Below, piece after piece: positions 45,826-55,337 of a stretch of DNA of 64,000 bases. Origin of the DNA: Bradyrhizobium amphicarpaeae (GTDB lineage Bacteria; Pseudomonadota; Alphaproteobacteria; Rhizobiales; Xanthobacteraceae); the NCBI RefSeq assembly GCF_002266435.3, contig NZ_CP029426.2:3874001-3938000 (forward strand), read 5' to 3'. How positions within the stretch are numbered: the first letter of the stretch is position 1; the number at the start of each line of letters is the position of its first letter. The notes under the pieces are model-generated. The model searched no databases. It was given only the letters and a program-made list of their open reading frames with translations, and had not been told where the DNA came from. The position numbers and the translations under genes were made by a program.

Positions 45826-46673
45826 CAGCGCGGGTTCTTTGCCAGCGTGTCGAACGCCATCAGCCGTGCGATCAGCCCCTCGAACTCGCGCAGCGGCACC
45901 ATGTTCGGGCCGTCCGAGGGCGCACGGTCCGGGTCGGGATGGGTCTCTATGAAGACGCCGGCAACCCCAACGGCAACGGCTGCGCGTGCGAGCACCGGCA
46001 CGAACTCGCGCTCGCCGCCCGAGGAGGCGCCCTTCCCGCCGGGCTGCTGCACCGAATGGGTGGCATCGAAAATCACGGGCGCGCCGGTGGTGCGCGCCAG
46101 GATCGGCAATGCGCGCATGTCGGAGACCAGCGTGTTGTAGCCGAAGGACGCCCCGCGCTCGGTGACGAGCACGTTGGGATTGTTGGCGCCGGTGATCTTG
46201 CTCACCACATTGGTCATGTCCCAGGGCGCGAGGAACTGGCCCTTCTTGACGTTGACGACCCTGCCGGTCGCGGCGGCGGCGAGCAGCAGATCGGTCTGCC
46301 GGCACAGGAAGGCCGGGATCTGCAACACGTCTACAGCTTGCGCCACTTCGGCGCACTGCGCGGCATCGTGCACGTCGGTCAGGACAGGCAGGCCGAGCGA
46401 GGCGCGGATCTCGGCGAAGATCGGCAGCGACTGCGCGAGGCCCAGCCCGCGCGCAGCGGATGCGCTGGTGCGGTTGGCCTTGTCGAACGAGGTCTTGTAG
46501 ACGAGGCCGATCTTCAGTCGCGCCGCGATCTCCTTCAGCGCGGAAGCCACCTCCAGCGCATGCTGGCGGCTTTCGAGCTGGCAGGGTCCGGCAATGATCG
46601 AGATCGGCAGATCGTTGCCGAATTTGACCGTACCGATGGTGACGACCGGCGCCGCCGAATGCGAAGAGCTCAA
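45825..46673 (-). CDS. kdsA: 3-deoxy-8-phosphooctulonate synthase
   Basis: This 282-residue enzyme condenses phosphoenolpyruvate and arabinose-5-phosphate in Kdo (lipopolysaccharide) biosynthesis. The KDO8P synthase signatures are [55 protein letters not shown] and [13 protein letters not shown] chose the TTG at 46673 because GAGGGA lies six bases before it and homologues begin here with a few Ser residues; no ATG in frame gives a family-like start, and an alternative frame extends to 46724. It follows the usual pyrG-kdsA-eno order. Confidence 0.95.
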   Translation of the reverse strand: MSSSHSAAPVVTIGTVKFGNDLPISIIAGPCQLESRQHALEVASALKEIAARLKIGLVYKTSFDKANRTSASAARGLGLAQSLPIFAEIRASLGLPVLTDVHDAAQCAEVAQAVDVLQIPAFLCRQTDLLLAAAATGRVVNVKKGQFLAPWDMTNVVSKITGANNPNVLVTERGASFGYNTLVSDMRALPILARTTGAPVIFDATHSVQQPGGKGASSGGEREFVPVLARAAVAVGVAGVFIETHPDPDRAPSDGPNMVPLREFEGLIARLMAFDTLAKNPR

Positions 46674-46794
46674 GGCCAATCCCTCGTTTCGGCGCGACCA
46701 TAGCCGCGATCGGGGTCGGATCAACCCTATTCGCCCGGGATTGCTTGAATATCAGGGTTGCGCCGGGGCTCCCGGCGCCTCCCTTGCAGAGCTG

Positions 46795-47121
46795 CTACTT
46801 GACCGACGAGAAGGCGGTCGGCGTCAGGATCTGGCTGACGATGTTGCCGACGATCTGGCCGTCGGCTTCGCTCTCGGCGCGGGCTTTCATCCAGTCCGGA
46901 TCGGTCATGAACGCGCCCCACTTCTTCTCGCGGTCGGCGAGCGACTCCCAAGCGAGGAAATAGGTCAGTTCCTGGTTGGATTCGCCGATCAGCGTCGTGA
47001 AGAACCCGGCCTGCTTGATGCCGTGCTTCTCCCAGATCTTCAGCGTGGCGGTCTCGAACCGCTTCAACAGCGCCGGCAGCCGGCCGGGCACACAACGGTA
47101 AATACGCATTTCGTAGATCAT
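46795..47121 (-). CDS. NIPSNAP-family protein
   Basis: This ~108-residue protein begins MIYEMRIYRCVPGRL and has the NIPSNAP ferredoxin-like pattern with LPALLKRFETATLKIWEKHG, ELTYFLAWESLADREKKW and DPDWMKARAESEADG. The function of this family in bacteria is not settled. The ATG at 47121 is preferred over the GTG at 47130 because GGGAA is then at a normal distance. It sits between pyrG and kdsA with gaps of ~80-120 bp. Confidence 0.85.
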   Translation of the reverse strand: MIYEMRIYRCVPGRLPALLKRFETATLKIWEKHGIKQAGFFTTLIGESNQELTYFLAWESLADREKKWGAFMTDPDWMKARAESEADGQIVGNIVSQILTPTAFSSVK

Positions 47122-47203
47122 TGGAGTCACTTCCCTGCATTGTTATTCTTGCGGCAGGGAGTTGTCGCAACAAACCACGCGATCGTCAAAGGCAAGATGC
47201 GCG

Positions 47204-48847
<1,644 letters not shown>

Positions 48848-49001
48848 CTAATCCCCAAAATTCGATTCGCCAAAGCGATTCGCATTCCGCCCCGAAGATT
48901 TCGCGGGCCTGTGGGTGAGCCAGAATTGAGAGTGGTGACAGTGCCTTGATGGGGATTGTTGATGCAGGACGGTAGCCACCGCCCTGCATGGCCCCCCTGC
49001 T

Positions 49002-49388
49002 TTATTGCGAGCGAGGCACCTGCGGGCCGCTCGGAGCCGGCGCCTGCTGCTGCTCGTCGGCCTTCTTCAGCGAATCCAGGATGCCGCCCGACGTCGGCGG
49101 CGCGATCGGCGATCCGCCGGCGGGTTGGCCCTGCGAGGCCGGCGTACCGATGATCGACGACGGCGCGCGGCTGTAGCCCGCATGCCAGGACAGGAACATG
49201 CTGGTGAGGAAGAAGCCCGCGGCGAGGACCGCGGTGGTCCGCGTCAAAAGGTTGGCGGTGCCACGGCTCGACATGAAGCCTGCGCCGCCGCCCATGCCGA
49301 GGCCGCCGCCTTCCGACTTCTGGAGCAGGACAGCGCCGATCATGACGGCGACGATCATGAGGTGGATGACGATGACAACGGTCTGCAT
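49002..49388 (-). CDS. secG: preprotein translocase subunit SecG
   Basis: This 128-residue protein has two membrane segments (VVIVIHLMIVAVMIGAVLL near the start and TRTTAVLAAGFFLTSMFLSW), the LLQKSEGGGLGMGGG loop of SecG and a Gly/Pro/Gln-rich tail (QQQAPAPSGPQVPRSQ). It would be part of the SecYEG channel. It lies between tpiA and pyrG in the same direction. Confidence 0.92.
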   Translation of the reverse strand: MQTVVIVIHLMIVAVMIGAVLLQKSEGGGLGMGGGAGFMSSRGTANLLTRTTAVLAAGFFLTSMFLSWHAGYSRAPSSIIGTPASQGQPAGGSPIAPPTSGGILDSLKKADEQQQAPAPSGPQVPRSQ

Positions 49389-49543
49389 AGTATCCTTCCG
49401 TCACAAGCGGGCGGCGCCTGACGGCGGCCGATCGCGCTTCGCGGGTTTTCCTGAAGTTGCGCGGTGTTACACGATCAGACCGGCCATTGCCACCCCCGAT
49501 CGGCCCCGGCCGCGCCGTGAGGTTAGCTAGGGGCAACCCTTAG

Positions 49544-49574
49544 TTAGGACAGCCCTTTAATTAGGACAGCCCTT
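49544..49574. repeat. 17-bp tandem duplication at the tpiA stop
   Basis: TTAGGACAGCCCTT occurs at 49544-49557 and again at 49561-49574. The tpiA stop codon (TAA on the minus strand) is in the joint between the copies, so the second copy repeats the GCPN-stop codons in the untranslated region. A weaker third unit lies just left of 49544. Confidence 0.8.
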
Positions 49575-50315
49575 GGCAATCGCAAGGAAATCCGCCGCCT
49601 TCAGACTGGCGCCGCCGACCAGCGCACCATTGACGTTCTTGACCGCCATCAGTTCGGCCGCATTCGAGGGCTTGACCGAGCCGCCGTAGAGGATGCGCAT
49701 CCTGGCACCATCGGCCTTGAACCGGGAGGTCAGGAGTTCCCGGATAACTCCATGAATCTGCTCGACATCCTGGGCCGTGGGGGTCAGGCCGGTCCCGATC
49801 GCCCAGACCGGCTCATAGGCCACGACAAGATTCGCGGCCGTCGAGCTCTCAGGCAGGGAGCCGGCGAGCTGCCCGCGGAGGATGTCCAGGGTCTGGCCGG
49901 CATCGCGCTGGGCTTGGGTCTCGCCGATGCAGACGATCGCCGTCGCGCCGGCGCGCCAGGCGGCCTCGGCCTTCTGCCGGACCAGGGCATCGCCCTCGCC
50001 ATGGTCGGCGCGGCGTTCGGAATGGCCGACGATGACAGCCCTCGCCCCCGCGTCCACCAGCATTTCGGCCGAGATATCGCCGGTATGCGCGCCGGAGGCT
50101 TTGGGATGGCAATCCTGGGCCCCCACCGCGACCTTCTTGCCGCGCGCCTTGTCGGCGAAGGCGGCAATCAAGGTCGCCGGCGGACAGACCAGCAGATCGG
50201 CTTTTGCGGCCACATCTGCCGCGCCGTTGAGCATGGCGTCGAACTCGGCAGCCTGGGCCTTCAGGCCGTTCATTTTCCAATTGCCGGCGATCAGCGGGCG
50301 GATGGCGTCGGTCAT
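49557..50315 (-). CDS. tpiA: triosephosphate isomerase
   Basis: This 252-residue TIM-barrel enzyme interconverts dihydroxyacetone phosphate and glyceraldehyde-3-phosphate. Asn/Lys14 lie in IAGNWKMNG, catalytic His in VIVGHSERR, and catalytic Glu in [13 protein letters not shown]; the phosphate loop is [12 protein letters not shown]. The ATG at 50315 gives the standard N-terminus and upstream frame is not family-like. It ends in GCPN, followed by a duplicated copy of that tail. Confidence 0.96.
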   Translation of the reverse strand: MTDAIRPLIAGNWKMNGLKAQAAEFDAMLNGAADVAAKADLLVCPPATLIAAFADKARGKKVAVGAQDCHPKASGAHTGDISAEMLVDAGARAVIVGHSERRADHGEGDALVRQKAEAAWRAGATAIVCIGETQAQRDAGQTLDILRGQLAGSLPESSTAANLVVAYEPVWAIGTGLTPTAQDVEQIHGVIRELLTSRFKADGARMRILYGGSVKPSNAAELMAVKNVNGALVGGASLKAADFLAIAKGCPN

Positions 50316-50537
50316 GTCAATGTCCAGCAAAATGAGGTTTGTGCATGCGCTAGCAGAGCTGCCGCGGCAGTTCCAGAGCCAGGGGCCTTTAACCGCAGCT
50401 TCGAACGGCCGCGTGACCCGAGGTTGCGGGGGGAAAGCCGCCACTTTATGATGATTGATCAATTTGGTGACGCGCTTTTGCTGAATCTGCATTAAGACGC
50501 GGTCCCGTTCCCCTCCTGCTCAAACAAGTTGGACCAA

Positions 50538-52439
50538 ATGCTTCGAGGAATGCGCAAGGCCTCATCAAACTGGCTCGGCAAGACCATTATGGCCATCGTG
50601 ATGGGCGTGTTGATCATCAGCTTCGGCGTTTGGGGCATCGCCGACATCTTCAAGGGCTTCGGGCAGTCCACGGTCGCCAAGGTCGGCAGCACCGAGATCT
50701 CGCTGAACGAGTTCCGCCAGATATACACGGACCGCCTGCAGCAGATCAGCCGCCAGTTCGGGCGCCCGCTGACGCCCGACCAGGCGCGTGCCTTTGGCCT
50801 CGACCGCCAGGTGCTGCAGCAGACCATCGCCGAAGCCGCCCTCGACGAAGAGGCGCGCCGGCTCGGGCTCGGCCAGTCCGACGACCAGATCCGCCAGGTC
50901 ATCATGAACGACCCCAACTTCAAGGGCGTCGGCGGCAATTTCGATGCGAACCGCTTTCAGGCCGTGATCCGCAATTTCGGCTACACCGAGCAGCGCTACG
51001 TCGCCGAGCAGCGCAAGGTGTCGCTGCGTCGGCAGATCACCGGCACGATCGGGGCAGGCCTCGAGCCGTCGAAAGCCATGATCGACGTGCTGACGCGCTT
51101 CCAGAACGAGCAGCGCGCCATTGATTTCGTCAGGCTCGATACCGCCCAGGCCGGCCAGATCGACGCGCCCTCGCCCGAGGCACTCGCGGCCTATTTCGAG
51201 GACCACAAGGTCCAGTTCCGCGCGCCCGAATACCGCAAGATTTCCTTCGTCGTGGTCTCGCCGGAAGAGATCGGCAAGTGGAGCGACGTGTCGGACGAAG
51301 ACGCCAAGAAGGTGTTCGAGCAGCGCAAGGACCGGCTCGGCACGCCGGAGAAGCGCCAGATCCAGCAGATCGTCTTCCCCAACGCTGCCGAAGCGCAAAC
51401 CGCACGGGAGCGTCTCGTCGGCGGCATGTCGTTCGAGGACCTCGGCAAGGAACGCGGGCTGAGCGCCTCCGATGTCGACCTTGGCCTCGTCACCAAATCT
51501 TCGCTCGATGCTGCGGTCGGCGAAGCCGCCTTCGCGCTTCCCGCCGGCGAGATCAGCCAGCCGATCCAGGGCGCGCTCGGCACGTCCATCGTCAAGGTCG
51601 ACAAGATCGAGCCCGGCAAGGAGGCGGACTTTGCCAGCGCCGTCGGCGACATCAAGCGCGAGATCGCCACCGAACGCGCGCGCGTCAAGGTCGCCGATCT
51701 CCGCGACAAGATGGAAGACGAGCGCGGCGGCGGCGCCAGCGTGATCGACGCGGCGCAGAAGCTCGGCCTCACCGCCGTGACCATCGACGCTGTCGACCGC
51801 TCCGGCCGCGCCCCGAACGGCCAGCCGGTCGCCAACATTCCGCAGGGCCTCGACGTGGTGTCGCAGGCCTTCAACACCGATGTCGGCGTCGACAACGACT
51901 CGATCTCCTACAAGGGCGGCTATGTCTGGTACGACGTGCTCGCCATCACGCCTTCGCGCGACCGCAATCTGGACGAGGTTCGCGACCAGGTCGAGGCGCG
52001 CTGGCGCCAGGACCAGATCTCCGCCAAGCTGAAGGTCAAGGCGACCGAGATAGTGCAGAAGCTCGAAGCCGGCGGCAAGCTCGCGGATGAAGCCGCAACG
52101 ATCGGCGCCAAGGTCGAGACCGCGACCGGCTTCAAGCGCGATGACACGCCCGCCAGCGTGCCCGCAGCGGTCGTCGCGGCCGCCTTCCGCACCGCCAAGG
52201 ACGGCGTCGGGCAGACGCCCGTGACCGGCGGTGCCGAAGTGATCGTGTTCCGCGTCACCGACATCGTCGATCCCGCGGTCGACGCCGCCTCCGAGGCAGT
52301 CAAGAAGCTGAAGGAAAGCCTCGACCGTGCCCAGACCGAGGAGCAGGTCGCCTCCTACGTCAACAAGCTTGAAACCGACATCGGGACCACCATTAATCAG
52401 GCCGCCTTCGCGCAGGTGACCGGCGCGAACCAGCAGTAA
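50538..52439 (+). CDS. PpiD-like membrane-anchored peptidyl-prolyl isomerase
   Basis: This 633-residue protein has a membrane anchor near the N-terminus (TIMAIVMGVLIISFGVWGIAD), a SurA-N-like chaperone region and a parvulin-type PPIC domain around residues 265-370 (RQIQQIVFPNAAEAQTARERL, GLSASDVDLGLVTKSSL). It would fold exported proteins in the periplasm. The TTG at 50529 gives a slightly longer frame; the ATG at 50538 matches homologues. It starts the plus-strand run ppiD-trpD-trpC-moaC and lies divergent from tpiA. Confidence 0.9.
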   Translation: MLRGMRKASSNWLGKTIMAIVMGVLIISFGVWGIADIFKGFGQSTVAKVGSTEISLNEFRQIYTDRLQQISRQFGRPLTPDQARAFGLDRQVLQQTIAEAALDEEARRLGLGQSDDQIRQVIMNDPNFKGVGGNFDANRFQAVIRNFGYTEQRYVAEQRKVSLRRQITGTIGAGLEPSKAMIDVLTRFQNEQRAIDFVRLDTAQAGQIDAPSPEALAAYFEDHKVQFRAPEYRKISFVVVSPEEIGKWSDVSDEDAKKVFEQRKDRLGTPEKRQIQQIVFPNAAEAQTARERLVGGMSFEDLGKERGLSASDVDLGLVTKSSLDAAVGEAAFALPAGEISQPIQGALGTSIVKVDKIEPGKEADFASAVGDIKREIATERARVKVADLRDKMEDERGGGASVIDAAQKLGLTAVTIDAVDRSGRAPNGQPVANIPQGLDVVSQAFNTDVGVDNDSISYKGGYVWYDVLAITPSRDRNLDEVRDQVEARWRQDQISAKLKVKATEIVQKLEAGGKLADEAATIGAKVETATGFKRDDTPASVPAAVVAAAFRTAKDGVGQTPVTGGAEVIVFRVTDIVDPAVDAASEAVKKLKESLDRAQTEEQVASYVNKLETDIGTTINQAAFAQVTGANQQ

Positions 52440-52453
52440 GTTGAAAGCACGCG

Positions 52454-53467
52454 ATGGACGACCTGAAATCGATCATTGGAAAAGTGGCGACCGGCGCCAG
52501 CCTGTCGCGTGACGAAGCGGCTTCCGCCTTCGACGCCATGATGTCGGGCGAAGCCACGCCCTCGCAGATGGGCGGCCTGTTGATGGCGCTGCGGGTGCGC
52601 GGCGAAACCGTGGACGAGATCACCGGGGCCGTCTCGGCAATGCGTTCCAAGATGCTGGGCGTGACGGCACCAGCCGACGCCGTCGACATCGTCGGCACCG
52701 GCGGCGACGGCTCCGGTTCGGTCAACGTCTCGACCTGCGCCTCCTTCATCGTCTCGGGCGCCGGCGTGCCGGTGGCCAAGCACGGCAACCGCGCGCTGTC
52801 GTCGCGCTCGGGCGCCGCCGACGTGCTTGCCTCGCTCGGGGTGAAGATCGACCTCAGGCCCGAGCAGGTCAGCCGCTGCGTGCGCGAATGCGGCATCGGG
52901 TTCATGTTCGCCCCCGCCCACCACCCGGCCATGAAGAACGTCGGCCCGACCCGGGTCGAACTCGCCACACGCACGATCTTCAATCTGCTCGGGCCCCTGT
53001 CCAACCCGGCCGGCGTGAAGCGGCAGATGGTCGGTGTATTCTCGCGGCAATGGGTCCAGCCGCTGGCGCAGGTGCTGAAGAACCTCGGCTCCGAATCCGC
53101 CTGGGTGGTGCACGGCTCCGACGGCCTCGACGAGATCACCCTCACCGGCCCGACCTTCGTCTCCGCACTCCACGATGGCGAGATCCGGAACTTCGAGGTG
53201 ACGCCGGAGGACGCCGGCCTGCCGCGTTGCGAGGCCGGCGCGCTCAAGGGCGGTGACGCCGACGCCAATGCGATCGCCTTGCAGAGCGTGCTCGACGGCA
53301 AGCCGAGCGCCTACCGCGACGTCGCGCTGATGAACGCCGCAGCCGCGCTGGTCGTGGCCGGCCGCGCCAAGGACCTCAAGGAGGGCGTCGCGATCGGCGC
53401 CCGTTCGATCGACAGCGGCGCGGCCAACGCGAAGCTGAAGCACCTGATCGCGATCTCCAACAGCTGA
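52454..53467 (+). CDS. trpD: anthranilate phosphoribosyltransferase
   Basis: This 337-residue enzyme transfers phosphoribosyl to anthranilate in tryptophan biosynthesis. The PRPP/glycine-rich motif [17 protein letters not shown], the [12 protein letters not shown] motif and [16 protein letters not shown] are clear. It begins 14 bp after ppiD and is followed after 7 bp by trpC, so the three are co-transcribed. Confidence 0.97.
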   Translation: MDDLKSIIGKVATGASLSRDEAASAFDAMMSGEATPSQMGGLLMALRVRGETVDEITGAVSAMRSKMLGVTAPADAVDIVGTGGDGSGSVNVSTCASFIVSGAGVPVAKHGNRALSSRSGAADVLASLGVKIDLRPEQVSRCVRECGIGFMFAPAHHPAMKNVGPTRVELATRTIFNLLGPLSNPAGVKRQMVGVFSRQWVQPLAQVLKNLGSESAWVVHGSDGLDEITLTGPTFVSALHDGEIRNFEVTPEDAGLPRCEAGALKGGDADANAIALQSVLDGKPSAYRDVALMNAAAALVVAGRAKDLKEGVAIGARSIDSGAANAKLKHLIAISNS

Positions 53468-53474
53468 ATTGCGC

Positions 53475-54296
53475 ATGTCCGACATCCTGACCAAGATCGA
53501 AGCCTACAAGCGCGAAGAGATCGCCGCCGCCAAGCGCGCGCAGCCGCTGTCGGCCGTCGAGGCGAAGGCCAAGGCGCAGGCCGCGCCGCGCGGCTTCGTG
53601 CGCGCGATCAAGGCCAAACACGCCAATGGCGACTACGCGCTGATCGCGGAGGTGAAGAAAGCCTCGCCCTCGAAGGGACTGATCCGCGCGGATTTCGATC
53701 CTCCCCAGCTCGCCAGGGCCTATGAAGCCGGCGGCGCGGCCTGCCTGTCGGTGTTGACCGACACGCCCTCGTTCCAGGGTCATCTGGACTTCATGGTGGC
53801 GGCGCGCACGGCGACGTCACTGCCGGTGCTGCGCAAGGACTTCATGTTCGACACCTACCAGGTGGCGGAGGCGCGTGCGCACGGCGCCGACTGCATCCTG
53901 ATCATCATGGCGGCGCTCGATGATGCCACCGCCAAGGACCTCGAAGACGCCGCAATCGCCTACGGCATGGACGTGCTGATCGAGATCCACGACCGCGCCG
54001 AGCTCGACCGCGCGCTGAAGCTCCGCTCGCCGATGATCGGCGTCAACAACCGCAATCTTCGTACTTTCGAGACCACGCTCGCGACCAGCGAAATGCTGGC
54101 GCCGCTGATCCCCAAGCAACGGCTGATGGTCGGCGAGAGCGGCATCTTCACGCCTGCCGATCTCGCCCGGCTCGAGCGCGTCGGCATGTCGACCTTCCTG
54201 GTCGGCGAGAGCCTGATGCGACAGGCCGACGTCACCGCGGCGACGCGCACGCTGCTCGCGCGCGAGACGAAGGCGCGCGCGACGGGCACGCGCTGA
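53475..54296 (+). CDS. trpC: indole-3-glycerol phosphate synthase
   Basis: This 273-residue TIM-barrel enzyme makes indole-3-glycerol phosphate. The family motifs [44 protein letters not shown] and [13 protein letters not shown] are present, and the C-terminal phosphate loop is [11 protein letters not shown]. The ATG at 53475 starts [11 protein letters not shown] as in homologues. The stop is one base before moaC. Confidence 0.97.
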   Translation: MSDILTKIEAYKREEIAAAKRAQPLSAVEAKAKAQAAPRGFVRAIKAKHANGDYALIAEVKKASPSKGLIRADFDPPQLARAYEAGGAACLSVLTDTPSFQGHLDFMVAARTATSLPVLRKDFMFDTYQVAEARAHGADCILIIMAALDDATAKDLEDAAIAYGMDVLIEIHDRAELDRALKLRSPMIGVNNRNLRTFETTLATSEMLAPLIPKQRLMVGESGIFTPADLARLERVGMSTFLVGESLMRQADVTAATRTLLARETKARATGTR

Positions 54297-54297
54297 C

Positions 54298-54372
54298 ATG
54301 GCGCGCAAAGACATGGCGCGCAAGAATTTGGCGCGCAAGGATATGGCGCGCAAGAATTTGGCGCGCAAGCCG
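54298..54372 (+). repeat. five-copy 15-bp tandem repeat encoding MARKD/LARKN at moaC start
   Basis: Five in-frame 15-base units occur: ATGGCGCGCAAAGAC, ATGGCGCGCAAGAAT, TTGGCGCGCAAGGAT, ATGGCGCGCAAGAAT and TTGGCGCGCAAGCCG. Every unit begins with a possible start codon (ATG or TTG), so initiation could occur at up to five sites. They add ~25 basic residues before the conserved domain. Confidence 0.95.
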
Positions 54373-54858
54373 TCCAAGAAGACCGCCCCGGCCCTCACCC
54401 ATATCGGCGCCTCCGGCGAGGCGCGGATGGTCGACGTCTCGGACAAACCCGCGACCGAGCGGCTTGCGGTCGCGGAAGGCCGCGTCGTCATGACCAGGGC
54501 GACGCTCGATCTGATCGTCTCCGGCAACGCCAAGAAGGGCGACGTGCTCGGCACCGCCCGCATCGCCGGTATCATGGCCGCCAAGCGCACCTCGGAGCTG
54601 ATCCCGCTCTGTCATCCGCTCGCGCTGTCGAAGGTGACGCTCGACATCGAGCCCGACGTGACATTGCCGGGCTGCCTCGTTCGCGCCAGCGTGAAAGTGA
54701 CGGGACCGACCGGCGTCGAGATGGAGGCCCTCACCGCCGTGTCGGTCGCCTGCCTCACCATCTACGACATGATCAAGGCGGTCGAGCGCGGCGTTCGCAT
54801 CGAGGGCATCCATCTGGTCGAGAAGCTCGGCGGCAAGTCCGGCCACTATCGCGCTTGA
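54298..54858 (+). CDS. moaC: cyclic pyranopterin monophosphate synthase
   Basis: This 186-residue protein contains the MoaC domain ([62 protein letters not shown], with the active-site Lys/His/Asp region [11 protein letters not shown]). It catalyses the second step of molybdenum cofactor synthesis. Homologues are ~160 residues; the extra N-terminus consists of five tandem MARK-type units with several in-frame starts. It lies directly after trpC with no gap. Confidence 0.95.
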   Translation: MARKDMARKNLARKDMARKNLARKPSKKTAPALTHIGASGEARMVDVSDKPATERLAVAEGRVVMTRATLDLIVSGNAKKGDVLGTARIAGIMAAKRTSELIPLCHPLALSKVTLDIEPDVTLPGCLVRASVKVTGPTGVEMEALTAVSVACLTIYDMIKAVERGVRIEGIHLVEKLGGKSGHYRA

Positions 54859-54863
54859 TCGCG

Positions 54864-55028
54864 TTACTTCAGCGACGTGCTGATCGAGGTGAACTTGGCG
54901 TTGAGCTTGGTGCCCATGCCGTTCACGACGGTGATGATGGCCAGCGCGATGCCGGCCGCGATCAGGCCGTACTCGATCGCGGTTGCCCCACTCTCGTCGG
55001 CAAGGAAGTTCATCAGGGTGTTCTTCAT
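54864..55028 (-). CDS. Flp-family type IVb pilin
   Basis: This 54-residue small pilin starts MKNTLMNFLADESGATAIEY and continues GLIAAGIALAIITVVNGMG, the standard Flp signal and hydrophobic helix; the prepilin-peptidase cleavage is expected after the Gly of SGATAIEYGLI in the usual motif. It would be assembled by a tad secretion system. No tad or cpaA genes are nearby, so this copy is isolated. A GAGAGGAC ribosome-binding site precedes the start. It is convergent with moaC, six bases beyond its stop. Confidence 0.88.
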   Translation of the reverse strand: MKNTLMNFLADESGATAIEYGLIAAGIALAIITVVNGMGTKLNAKFTSISTSLK

Positions 55029-55337
55029 CGTCGCGTCCTCTCTGTGTTGTCAGCAGGCATCTCGCAAATCACGTGCCAATGCCGATGTGAGGATCGCCAA
55101 CACGTTAGATGGTTAGTCCTTGGTTGATTTTGGCGCGGCCGGCAGGAATTGACCGGCACCCTCGAATGCTCGGGCAATTCCTGCCCGCTGTATCGCCGCA
55201 TCTCGATTGCATTTGCGCGCGACCGTTCACCCGGCATTAACCGCGCTTCCTAACTTTGCCTCCACACCGTTCCCGTAAACCAACGGATGTTTGCGGGACC
55301 AAGAATTGATCCAGACGTGTGACGGCAATGATCCAGC
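55029..55337. other. divergent intergenic region between Flp pilin and GGDEF-EAL gene
   Basis: About 310 bp with promoters for the pilin (minus) and the GGDEF-EAL gene (plus). A palindrome-like stretch CAGGAATTGACC...GGGCAATTCCTGCC lies at 55141-55186 (arms GGCAGGAATTG and CAATTCCTGCC). No gene is visible. Confidence 0.55.
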
